In this document: piece by piece, positions 1 to 5,737 of the stretch | Layout of the letters: every line of letters starts with the position of its first letter | Position numbering within the stretch: the first letter of the stretch is position 1 | Assembly: GCA_964641775.1 (NCBI GenBank) | Contig: CAZXLK010000089.1 | Location: 1-5,737 of the forward strand | Length of the DNA: 5,737 bases | From: CAIPFQ01 sp964641775 | GTDB lineage: Bacteria; Chlamydiota; Chlamydiia; Chlamydiales; SM23-39 | Reading direction: 5' to 3' | Program-made: the position numbers and the translations under genes | The notes under the pieces: generated by a model | Told to the model about the DNA's origin: nothing | Database searches by the model: none | Seen by the model: the letters and a program-made list of their open reading frames with translations, nothing else

Positions 1-627
1 CTTTTTTTCTATCGAGTAGTAGCTAAAAGAGTCGTCAAGAGAAAAGGTTGGTTTTCCCTTAAATGAAAATGCCATCTGAACACCTCCATCCAAATGAGCT
101 CTTTTCGGCTTTAACTCATGAAAATAGACTGCGCCTGAATCTCCTTGATATCTTGTATTTTGCTTTTCCAAGAAACCATTTACTTCAAAAAGTACAGCGA
201 GATCTTGATCGATGTTTATTTTTTTGGCGTGGACTTCATTTGAATGAAACTGAGTGAACTGAGCCGTATTTTCGGGGAAATGGCAATGGGCAGTCTCAGA
301 TTGGAAATGGAGCGTATCCATTTGCCCAACTACTTCTTTTAACATCTCCTCTCCGTGGAATTTTTCTTTATTTTGCATCAAAGTCAGATCGGAAAAATTA
401 CTTACCACTCGAGCATGGACCCGTTTTCCATCTTGCATGGTCCAAAAATCTTTGCAAACCCCTAATCGATATTGCTTGAGTGGCTTGCCATCGATCCCTT
501 TTTTTGCATGAAGAGAATCGCTCTCTTCAATTTTTTTTCTGTAAAGAGCTAACTCTTTTTCATTGAAATGCAAATGAAAAAAAAAGGCGCTTAAGCATGC
601 AGCAAGGGGGAATATCCATCTGAACAT
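1..627 (-). CDS. LptC/OstA-like LPS export protein, 3' end cut by window edge
   Basis: An open frame of 209 codons runs from an ATG at 627 to base 1 without a stop, so the C-terminus lies outside the window. The start is well fixed: an in-frame TGA sits at 636-634, and a GAGG Shine-Dalgarno motif lies 4 bases before the ATG. Residues 4-21 (WIFPLAAC, then LSAFFFHLHF) form one N-terminal hydrophobic segment after Arg3. The rest is soluble and beta-rich, with alternating polar and hydrophobic strands, for example AVLFEVNG (residues 144-151) and HLDGGVQMAF (residues 178-187). This pattern fits the LptC/LptA (OstA) jellyroll family, whose LptC members are single-pass inner-membrane proteins passing LPS from LptBFG to LptA. 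Position supports this: it overlaps the end of kdsA by 37 bases, and I recall chlamydial kdsA being followed by a similar gene and an lptB-like ATPase. LAAC resembles a lipobox, but the signal would be unusually short. The family call is inferred; the open frame is directly seen. Confidence 0.66.
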   Translation of the reverse strand, partial: MFRWIFPLAACLSAFFFHLHFNEKELALYRKKIEESDSLHAKKGIDGKPLKQYRLGVCKDFWTMQDGKRVHARVVSNFSDLTLMQNKEKFHGEEMLKEVVGQMDTLHFQSETAHCHFPENTAQFTQFHSNEVHAKKINIDQDLAVLFEVNGFLEKQNTRYQGDSGAVYFHELKPKRAHLDGGVQMAFSFKGKPTFSLDDSFSYYSIEKK

Positions 628-1427
628 GTTGCCTCATAGATCTTGACGATTTGGTGAAGAAGAGTTTTTAAGCTGTCCATTGGAAAAACGGAGCTTGCAT
701 CGCTTTTTGCAAGGGGAGGATCGGGGTGGGTTTCTAAAAAAAGGGCATTAGCGCCTGCAGCTACAGCAGCTTTTGCAAGGTGGGGGATGAATTCTCTTTG
801 TCCACCTGTTGCATTTCCCAGGCCTCCGGGAAGCTGGACCGAATGAGAGGCATCAAAACAAACCGGATGGCCCAAGCTTTGCATGATGGGAATGGACCGC
901 ATATCGCTGACGAGATTGTTATAGCCAAAAGAAGCGCCTCTTTCCGTGAGAAGGATCTCTTTGCCTTTTAATTTTTCGACGACATTTTTCATATCCCATG
1001 GAGCTAAAAATTGCCCTTTTTTCACATTGATGGCAGCAGGAGTTTTTGCGGCAGCAAGGAGAAGGTCGGTTTGGCGGCAAAGAAAGGCCGGGATCTGGAT
1101 CATATCGCAAATAGATCCTGCAATGAGAGCATCTTCAGGTGAATGGACGTCGGTTAGGATCGGCACATCAAATTCTTTTCGTACTTTTTCAAGGATTTTA
1201 AGGCCGGACTCTATGCCGGGGCCTCGAAAAGAGGTAATGTTAGATCTATTTGCTTTGTCATAGCTTGCTTTGAAAATGAAGGTGATGGGAAAAGAGGCGG
1301 CAATTTGGAGTAATTTTTCAACGCAGTATAGCGTATGATCCTCGCTTTCGATTACGCAAGGACCTGAGATCAAACATAAGGGCTGATTAAAGCCTATTGT
1401 AAAATCTCGGATGCGGATGCTTTGCAT
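591..1427 (-). CDS. kdsA: 3-deoxy-8-phosphooctulonate synthase (KdsA), metal-dependent type
   Basis: The 278-residue product, normal for the family, is a cytoplasmic TIM-barrel enzyme. It condenses phosphoenolpyruvate with arabinose-5-phosphate to give Kdo-8-phosphate, the committed step to the Kdo of LPS. Signature segments are SGPCVIESE (21-29), FKASYDKANR (52-61, substrate-binding Lys and Arg), the TDVHSPEDA region (92-100), APWDMKN (142-148), DASHSVQLPGG (192-202) and LETHPDP (231-237). Cys24 replaces the Asn of the metal-independent E. coli enzyme. With His195, Glu232 and Asp243 it completes the four-ligand metal site known from Aquifex-type enzymes. The ATG at 1427 lies inside the end of dapB (34-base overlap) with only a weak GGTAG ribosome-binding motif upstream, suggesting translational coupling. 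The stop lies 37 bases inside the LptC-like gene. The assignment is secure; metal dependence is inferred from the ligands. Confidence 0.98.
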   Translation of the reverse strand: MQSIRIRDFTIGFNQPLCLISGPCVIESEDHTLYCVEKLLQIAASFPITFIFKASYDKANRSNITSFRGPGIESGLKILEKVRKEFDVPILTDVHSPEDALIAGSICDMIQIPAFLCRQTDLLLAAAKTPAAINVKKGQFLAPWDMKNVVEKLKGKEILLTERGASFGYNNLVSDMRSIPIMQSLGHPVCFDASHSVQLPGGLGNATGGQREFIPHLAKAAVAAGANALFLETHPDPPLAKSDASSVFPMDSLKTLLHQIVKIYEATCSDGYSPLLHA

Positions 1428-2038
1428 AAATCTACCATAGTATAAAAGCCGGGGGGCTTCGATGCAAGAAACTCTAAAGCCAAAATCGCGCCTGTTGCAA
1501 AAGGATTGAGATTTTTCGCCTCGTGGATGAAGGTTAGCTTTTCATCAACTTCCTCAAAATGGATTTCATGTTTGCCGAAAACCTCCCCTTCGCGAATGGA
1601 TGTGATGGGGGCGCCTCTCGGTAGTGCTTTTTGGAGCATGAGGGCAGTGCCGCTAGGGGAATCTTTTTTTTTCACATGATGGGTTTCGATGATTTTGATT
1701 TGAGGAAATTGCTTGGCAATAAAAAGAGAGGCTTGTCTTAAAAGTTCAATGCCAAGGCTAAAATTGGCGCTATAAAAAACGGGGATTTTTTCACTTGCCT
1801 CTTGCAAAAGTTCCATTTGAATGTTACCTGTGGTTCCAACGACAATGGGTTTTTGCAAAGCTTGGGCTACATCAAGATGGCACTTGAGAGAGACGGCAGA
1901 TGAGACATCGAGAAGAAGATCAAAAGGGATTTTTGGATCGAGGGGAGCCTCCCTTGTAAAAGGAGCTATGGGATGAGGGGAAATTTCTTGAATGGCCCTT
2001 CCAAGACGGCCATTTGCTCCAATTAAGCCGATGATCAT
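1394..2038 (-). CDS. dapB: 4-hydroxy-tetrahydrodipicolinate reductase (DapB), short form
   Basis: This enzyme reduces 4-hydroxy-tetrahydrodipicolinate with NAD(P)H, supplying meso-diaminopimelate for peptidoglycan and lysine. The N-terminal Rossmann motif is GANGRLG (residues 7-13), VGTTG follows at 67-71, and the family signature ETHHVKKKDSPSGTA at 118-132 includes the catalytic pair His120 and Lys124 (equivalent to E. coli His159 and Lys163). SIREGEVFGKHEI (147-159) and ATGAILALEFL (181-191) match the C-terminal tetramerisation and substrate region. At 214 residues it is clearly shorter than the usual 240-275. Most of the shortening lies between the glycine motif and LLLDVSS (41-47), where the loop and strand that follow the first helix are trimmed. 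TREA (28-31) remains where the cofactor-specificity residues normally sit. It is the first gene of the minus-strand unit and overlaps kdsA by 34 bases. No strong Shine-Dalgarno motif precedes the ATG. Confidence 0.95.
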   Translation of the reverse strand: MIIGLIGANGRLGRAIQEISPHPIAPFTREAPLDPKIPFDLLLDVSSAVSLKCHLDVAQALQKPIVVGTTGNIQMELLQEASEKIPVFYSANFSLGIELLRQASLFIAKQFPQIKIIETHHVKKKDSPSGTALMLQKALPRGAPITSIREGEVFGKHEIHFEEVDEKLTFIHEAKNLNPFATGAILALEFLASKPPGFYTMVDLCKASASEILQ

Positions 2039-2088
2039 CCGGATGAGTATTGCAAAATAGTATGGTTGTTGTAAAATATTAGGGTTGA
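2039..2088 (-). promoter_or_regulatory. candidate promoter/leader of the dapB-kdsA operon
   Basis: This 50-base spacer must contain the start region of the leftward operon unless transcription begins inside the tRNA gene. On the minus strand a TACTAT -10-like hexamer (2062-2057) would give a leader of roughly 15-20 bases, but no convincing -35 box lies 16-18 bases upstream. An alternative pairing, TTTACA with AATACT 18 bases later, would place the transcript start almost on the ATG. Both candidates overlap the rightward tRNA promoter, so the two directions may compete. This is weak pattern evidence only. Confidence 0.22.
2050..2077 (+). promoter_or_regulatory. sigma-70-type promoter for tRNA-Arg
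   Basis: TTGCAA at 2050-2055 (4 of 6 matches to the -35 consensus) and TAAAAT at 2072-2077 (5 of 6 matches to the -10 consensus) are separated by 16 bases. The predicted start near 2084 leaves a 5' leader of only about 5 bases before the mature tRNA end at 2089, which suits a stable-RNA promoter. No other promoter is apparent before the downstream protein gene, so this one probably serves both. Confidence 0.55.
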
Positions 2089-2161
2089 GGATTGATAGCT
2101 CAGTGGATAGAGCACCCGCCTTCTAAGCGGGCGGTCGCAGGTTCGAGTCCTGCTCAATCCG
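2089..2161 (+). tRNA. tRNA-Arg (anticodon UCU, reads AGA/AGG)
   Basis: A complete 73-base cloverleaf. The acceptor stem GGATTGA (2089-2095) pairs perfectly with TCAATCC (2154-2160), and the discriminator is G2161. The D-stem is GCTC/GAGC with loop AGTGGATA. The anticodon stem CCCGC/GCGGG (2115-2119 and 2127-2131) carries loop CTTCTAA with anticodon TCT at 2122-2124. The variable loop is CGGTC. The T-stem GCAGG/CCTGC (2137-2141 and 2149-2153) encloses TTCGAGT. The body closely matches the bacterial tRNA-Arg(UCU) type. CCA is not encoded (AAT follows), so it must be added by the CCA-adding enzyme. The downstream coding region begins 9 bases after the discriminator. Confidence 0.97.
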
Positions 2162-2170
2162 AATAAGATT

Positions 2171-4663
2171 ATGGCGAAAGTACTTCTTAGCGATCTAAAG
2201 ATTTCAAAAAAACGGTTTCATGAGTTAGATGCCGTTTTTAAAAAAATGAAGACCAAAGAATTTCTTCGTATGAGCGACCGCAAGCGGAGCGAAAAGGTCA
2301 ATAAGGTCCTTTGCGACCTTGTGGACAAGGAAAGTGAGCCGTGCTTTTTACTTCCGGCTGTCTTGGAATTCATTGAAAGGGCTGAAAAAGAAAAAATTTT
2401 AGATCACTATACCTTCAATAGCTTTGAGCTTTGGCTCAACCAATATTCGGATCTTTCCTTTGAGGAAAACTGCCGGATCCGCGGCAAAATCGCAGGCAAA
2501 TGGGTCCCAAGAAGCGAGTATGAAAAATTTTTTCCCATTGGAATGGGGAAAATCTATGAAGGTTCCCACTTTGTAACAGCCCATAGATCCCCAGATCTCG
2601 ATACGACAGTTGCTTCTTTTTGGGGCTGGATCGATGCGATGGCTGCCCGAGTTGGCAATGGCCTTCATATTTGGAATCTGCCGGGAGGACCACCGCCTAG
2701 TTTAATTGAAGTCGATCTTATGTTCAAAGAGCCGTTTGGAAACGCCGTCTTTACCAATTTGATGAAAAGTAGATCAGCGTTGAATCTCGTTGGCAATGAT
2801 CTCATGACCCAAAAGGGACTCGTTCGAATTTCTTTGGATGATGCGATCAGTTCCATTGATCATGAAAGAGACCATAAATCCTTCATTATTGTCGATGGCG
2901 AAGGATTTTATCTCGGGGACTGGAGAAGCATCGATGTAGAGGGAGTCAGACAGGTCATCCTTCTTTTAAATAGCACGATCCTTTGGTTTGAAAATCAGCT
3001 TCACCTCAATTTGATCTCTTTATTTGCGGCCAAAGATCTCCATTTTAAAAATGTGGGCCCCAAATTAAAGCATCTTTTTGCAAAAAAGGTGAAAGATTCA
3101 GAGCCGGTAATGGCCACTACTGCCAAACAAAGGAAACATACGGGCGATTTCATTGTCCGGGTCCTTGGGATTAAATCGGGTCTGGAGTGTTCATTTGAAG
3201 AGCTGGCAGAGCACATGGCAGCTTTTGGGGGCATTGATTTTGAAGGGGTGGGACAGATAGGAAAAGCTGTGAAAGAGCTTTTTGATAAAAAGGGCTCACT
3301 TGTTGAAAAAAGGTCTGATATTTTCCGCTTTTTGCAAAAGATCATTGAGCATTTGCATGAGGCATCATCTCTCATTCGGCAAAGATTGGAAAAAATCGAT
3401 ATTGCCTTGAAAACCAAGACGGAAGTTTTTGCCCATAAGCCGACCTTTGTCACTGTGAGAAGCGATGTCGATGAGATCAAAAATAAAATGGGCTCGTACC
3501 AAACATTGACTGTTGCCTATCCCGATGATGGGAAATTTTTTCCGGTAGGGACCATTTATGCATCGGATTTGAGAAAACCAGTTCTGGGCACAGTGAGTCT
3601 TCGCGATTTTTGCAATCCGGAAGAGATGACGATTCCCTCCTACATGGAAGTGATTAGCGTCATTGACCACCACAAAACCCAATTAAATACCTATACAGCG
3701 CCAATGGCCCTCATTGCCGATGTCCAATCATCCAACACTTTAGTGGCGTTTCTTAGTTTTGAAATCAATGACCGCTATGGCGTAAAGGGGATCCTTGCCA
3801 AAAAGCCCTACTTCATCGCTCCCGATCGGGAAATTTCTGAATATCTCCATTTTCTCTATGCAATCTTGAATGATACCGATCTTTTGAGTAAAACTAGTGT
3901 TCAAGATTTGGAGTGTGTGGCAGAGCTTCTCAATCGATTAAAAACGCTGCAAAATAAAAAGAAAACAGCTCTGATCGAATTGGATGATCTTTCCCGAAAT
4001 CAAGACTTTTTAAAGATTGCATCGCAAAGGATATTGCAAAATGAGGACATGTATTCTTTATATCGAAAAGTTTACATGCATAAAGAAGAAGAAGAGGAAA
4101 AAGATCTTGCGCTTTGCGCAAAAGGGAAGCCATCGGGGGTCTTTTCCGACACCAAAGAGCAAAATGGATGCTGTAGAGTTGGGCAAACCAAGCTATTTGC
4201 CAGCAATATTTCCTCTTTTCACAAAAATGCAGATGCCATTCGAAAAGCTTGGCTAGAGTCTGCCAAAGCAGCGCACAAGGAAAAGCCCGATTTGATCCTG
4301 CACCTTCAAATGATCAGCACCATCGTTAGCGCTGAAGAAGTCTACAAAGGTAAAAAAGCCAATTACTCCCATAAAGATGAGCTTTGGATTTGGGCGCCCG
4401 AAGGGGAACTTGGAATAGAGTTTCTGACAAGATTTTTGGTGAATTTTAAAAACTGCCCGGGATTTGAAAATAGTCATCTCGAAGTAGAATTTTTAGGATC
4501 CAACGCCTCCAACCTCTCACTCATTTTCAAAGAAGGCTTTTTCGACATCCCTCAAAAAACCAAAAATAAAAAACTCCCCATTGCAGTCCTTCGCTTCAAA
4601 CCCGGCTCCCTCAATTCCAGAAAAGCAATGGTCACCCCCTTCTTGCCCACCGTCTCAACTTGA
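2171..4663 (+). CDS. large DHH-superfamily phosphohydrolase, family II pyrophosphatase-like, with CBS-like insertion
   Basis: The 830-residue product has no signal peptide or membrane segment and should be cytoplasmic. Residues 1-130 are charged, mainly helical, and unrecognised. Motif I of the DHH fold is AHRSPDLDTT (137-146; His138, Asp142, Asp144), close to the HxxPDxD of family II pyrophosphatases. LRDF (Asp479) fits motif II, VIDHHKT (497-503; His500, His501) is motif III, and LNDTDLLSKT (566-575; Asp568) fits motif IV. A region resembling DHHA2 follows from about residue 668, after an acidic run E639-E643. Between motifs I and II lies about 330 residues of extra sequence. Its part at 208-256 (NDLMTQ, then IIVDGEGFYLGDWRSID) resembles a CBS domain, and the remainder is largely helical. 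The expected substrate class is pyrophosphate or a related phosphoanhydride, but the terminal SRK signature of true pyrophosphatases is not clear, so substrate is unknown. The ATG lies 9 bases after tRNA-Arg, with only a weak TAAG ribosome-binding motif. The family call is firm; exact function is inference. Confidence 0.85.
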   Translation: MAKVLLSDLKISKKRFHELDAVFKKMKTKEFLRMSDRKRSEKVNKVLCDLVDKESEPCFLLPAVLEFIERAEKEKILDHYTFNSFELWLNQYSDLSFEENCRIRGKIAGKWVPRSEYEKFFPIGMGKIYEGSHFVTAHRSPDLDTTVASFWGWIDAMAARVGNGLHIWNLPGGPPPSLIEVDLMFKEPFGNAVFTNLMKSRSALNLVGNDLMTQKGLVRISLDDAISSIDHERDHKSFIIVDGEGFYLGDWRSIDVEGVRQVILLLNSTILWFENQLHLNLISLFAAKDLHFKNVGPKLKHLFAKKVKDSEPVMATTAKQRKHTGDFIVRVLGIKSGLECSFEELAEHMAAFGGIDFEGVGQIGKAVKELFDKKGSLVEKRSDIFRFLQKIIEHLHEASSLIRQRLEKIDIALKTKTEVFAHKPTFVTVRSDVDEIKNKMGSYQTLTVAYPDDGKFFPVGTIYASDLRKPVLGTVSLRDFCNPEEMTIPSYMEVISVIDHHKTQLNTYTAPMALIADVQSSNTLVAFLSFEINDRYGVKGILAKKPYFIAPDREISEYLHFLYAILNDTDLLSKTSVQDLECVAELLNRLKTLQNKKKTALIELDDLSRNQDFLKIASQRILQNEDMYSLYRKVYMHKEEEEEKDLALCAKGKPSGVFSDTKEQNGCCRVGQTKLFASNISSFHKNADAIRKAWLESAKAAHKEKPDLILHLQMISTIVSAEEVYKGKKANYSHKDELWIWAPEGELGIEFLTRFLVNFKNCPGFENSHLEVEFLGSNASNLSLIFKEGFFDIPQKTKNKKLPIAVLRFKPGSLNSRKAMVTPFLPTVST

Positions 4664-4685
4664 TTATTTATCTTGCAAATCCTGC

Positions 4686-4711
4686 CGATGCATTAGCATC
4701 GATCTTGTTTT
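4686..4711 (+). terminator. probable terminator after the DHH gene
   Basis: CGATGC (4686-4691) and GCATCG (4696-4701) form a perfect 6-base-pair stem with a 4-base ATTA loop, starting 22 bases after the stop codon. ATCTTGTTTT follows as a loose T-rich tract. The stem is short and the T-tract interrupted, so it is a moderate candidate for intrinsic termination of the rightward transcript. Confidence 0.5.
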
Positions 4712-4738
4712 GAAGAGAAAAACAGGATATGCAGGACC

Positions 4739-4777
4739 CCACCCCAAAGATGATGCATTTTTGGGGGCCCCGGGTGG
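4739..4777. repeat. GC-rich nested inverted repeats in convergent spacer
   Basis: Two alternative hairpins share this stretch. CCCCAAA (4742-4748) pairs with TTTGGGG (4760-4766) around an 11-base loop, while CCACCC (4739-4744) pairs with GGGTGG (4772-4777). The self-complementary GGGGCCCC sits at 4764-4771. On the minus strand this lies just beyond the end of the phosphatase gene and could help stop leftward transcription. However, the nearest T-run on that strand (opposite 4718-4722) begins about 20 bases past the stem, so a classical intrinsic terminator is not shown. Confidence 0.4.
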
Positions 4778-4801
4778 CATGATAAGCAGGATAAATTTAT
4801 T

Positions 4802-5737
4802 TTAATTTAAACGGGCGATGAGGGTGGAGCAATTATCCGAGCTTCCTGCTTTGAGCGCTCTTTGGACAATATCTTCGGCTAGCTTGTCAGGAGGTGAGTT
4901 TTCATCGATGATGGAAGCGACATCTTTTGTTGTGGCAACATCCCAAATTCCATCGCATGCAAGAATAAGATGGATGGGTTCTACTATTTCTTGGAGATTG
5001 ATTTTTGTAATTTTAGGACGAGGGGATACTACATAATATTTGCCATAATATCCTCCTCCTTTCATTTCGCTATCGCCAAAAGCTCTGGCAGGAGCAAGAC
5101 TTCCGTTGATACGGCCATTAAATACCATGCCTCCACGTTTTTCAATCGAACTTCGAAAACGGGGATCGTATGGTTTGGCATCGACGCTAAGTTGAATCAC
5201 AATATCACCCGCTTTTAAAATTGCTCTGCAATCCCCGACATTTGCAGTCCAAAGACCCGACCCTATTTTTAAAGAAATGACTGCAACAGCGCCTGAAGTT
5301 TCTAATTTATTTTTAATTTTTGCATCTAATTGAACAAATGCTTCTTTTAAGGCGTTTCGAATATTTGTATCAGAAAGAGAGTCTTGTTTTTCAATGGCTT
5401 TTTCAATTTCTTCTGCAATATGCTCCTTTACGAATAAAGCAGTTTGATCTCCATTATGGCCGTCGATGATGCCAAAAAGTTGATAAGAAAAACGGATGGG
5501 TTTTTGTATTTGGCCTGAATAATAGACATGGGCATCTTCCTGGGTTGAACGTCTACCTTTAGTATGGGATACTGCAACATGGTTGTCGAGTTGAAGCGTA
5601 TCTATTTTTGGCTTGTAAGTTCCGCCGGATTTTTGCGCCAAACGGATGAAATCAGGATTTGATTTTTGAGCTTCCAATTGTTCATTGGCAAGTCTTAATT
5701 CATTGATCAGCTTTTCTTCTACGGGTTTGGATAAAGA
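4802..5737 (-). CDS. PP2C-family serine/threonine protein phosphatase, 5' end cut by window edge
   Basis: The frame is open for 311 codons from the window edge to the stop at 4804-4802. A TTG at 5677 could be read as a start, but it has no ribosome-binding motif, and 20 more open codons (an N-terminal segment rich in Glu, Lys and Leu, likely helical) precede it. The real start is therefore most likely outside. Counting from that TTG as residue 1, all PP2C motifs are present in order: GRRSTQEDAH (41-50), GIIDGHNGD (69-77), SGAVAVISL (128-136), ANVGDCRAIL (145-154), RAFGDSEMKGGG (198-209), LACDGIWDV (239-247) and SSDNCSTLI (279-287). Metal-binding acids Glu47, Asp48, Asp72, Asp242 and Asp281 are conserved, so it should be an active Mn/Mg-dependent phosphatase reversing Ser/Thr kinase signalling. 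No membrane segment is visible in the part seen. It converges on the DHH gene, so the two are not one operon. Confidence 0.93.
   Translation of the reverse strand, partial: SLSKPVEEKLINELRLANEQLEAQKSNPDFIRLAQKSGGTYKPKIDTLQLDNHVAVSHTKGRRSTQEDAHVYYSGQIQKPIRFSYQLFGIIDGHNGDQTALFVKEHIAEEIEKAIEKQDSLSDTNIRNALKEAFVQLDAKIKNKLETSGAVAVISLKIGSGLWTANVGDCRAILKAGDIVIQLSVDAKPYDPRFRSSIEKRGGMVFNGRINGSLAPARAFGDSEMKGGGYYGKYYVVSPRPKITKINLQEIVEPIHLILACDGIWDVATTKDVASIIDENSPPDKLAEDIVQRALKAGSSDNCSTLIARLN

Noticed and set aside
63..257. 64-codon plus-strand open frame
   Set aside because: It lies entirely opposite the LptC-like gene, has no ribosome-binding site, and its product matches no family I recognise.
597..617. 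Lipoprotein signal peptide (LAAC lipobox) in the LptC-like protein
   Set aside because: Only about ten residues precede the Cys and hydrophobicity continues well past it, which fits a membrane anchor better than a cleaved lipoprotein signal.
946..1263. 105-codon plus-strand open frame opposite kdsA
   Set aside because: It is antisense to the most conserved part of KdsA, with a composition typical of a shadow frame.
2089..2161. tRNA-Arg as an integration (att) site for a mobile element
   Set aside because: tRNA-Arg genes are common integration targets, but no integrase, no duplicated tRNA 3' end and no shift in gene character are visible on either side.
3001..3480. 159-codon minus-strand open frame opposite the DHH gene
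   Set aside because: Its Ser/Phe/Cys-rich translation is the expected complement of a Lys/Glu-rich gene; no start signals or family motifs are seen.
4581..4805. 74-codon plus-strand frame crossing the DHH stop codon
   Set aside because: It starts inside the DHH gene in another frame and runs through the repeat-rich spacer; no coding signature, and no sign of a frameshifted continuation of the DHH protein.

Overview
The window most resembles a member of the Chlamydiota, probably an environmental (Parachlamydia-like) lineage. This is an inference from four things: a metal-type KdsA directly followed by an LptC-like gene, a short DapB, AT-leaning DNA with many A/T homopolymer runs, and a PP2C-type phosphatase gene. 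No species can be named from the sequence alone. A Gram-negative cell envelope is certain from kdsA.

Left half (1-2038, minus strand): three genes in the order dapB, kdsA, lptC-like. They overlap each other by 34 and 37 bases and so form a tightly coupled transcription and translation unit. DapB makes tetrahydrodipicolinate for meso-diaminopimelate (peptidoglycan) and lysine. KdsA makes Kdo-8-phosphate for the LPS inner core. The third product looks like a membrane-anchored LPS-transport protein and is cut by the left window edge. The cluster therefore joins peptidoglycan-precursor supply to LPS synthesis and export.

Middle (2039-2170): a 50-base divergent spacer carries a good promoter reading right into a complete tRNA-Arg (anticodon UCU, no encoded CCA). 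A weaker candidate promoter for the dapB operon lies on the other strand.

Right half (2171-5737): only 9 bases after the tRNA starts an 830-residue protein of the DHH phosphoesterase superfamily. Its metal-site motifs match family II inorganic pyrophosphatases, but it has a large N-terminal extension and an insertion of about 330 residues, part of which looks like a CBS domain. It ends in a 138-base convergent spacer with inverted repeats. On the minus strand beyond that lies a PP2C-family serine/threonine phosphatase. Its reading frame stays open to the right window edge, so its true start is outside the window.

The most unusual item is the DHH protein and its likely co-transcription with a tRNA. 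No mobile elements, CRISPR arrays or phage genes are visible. No stretch longer than 300 bases lacks a gene.
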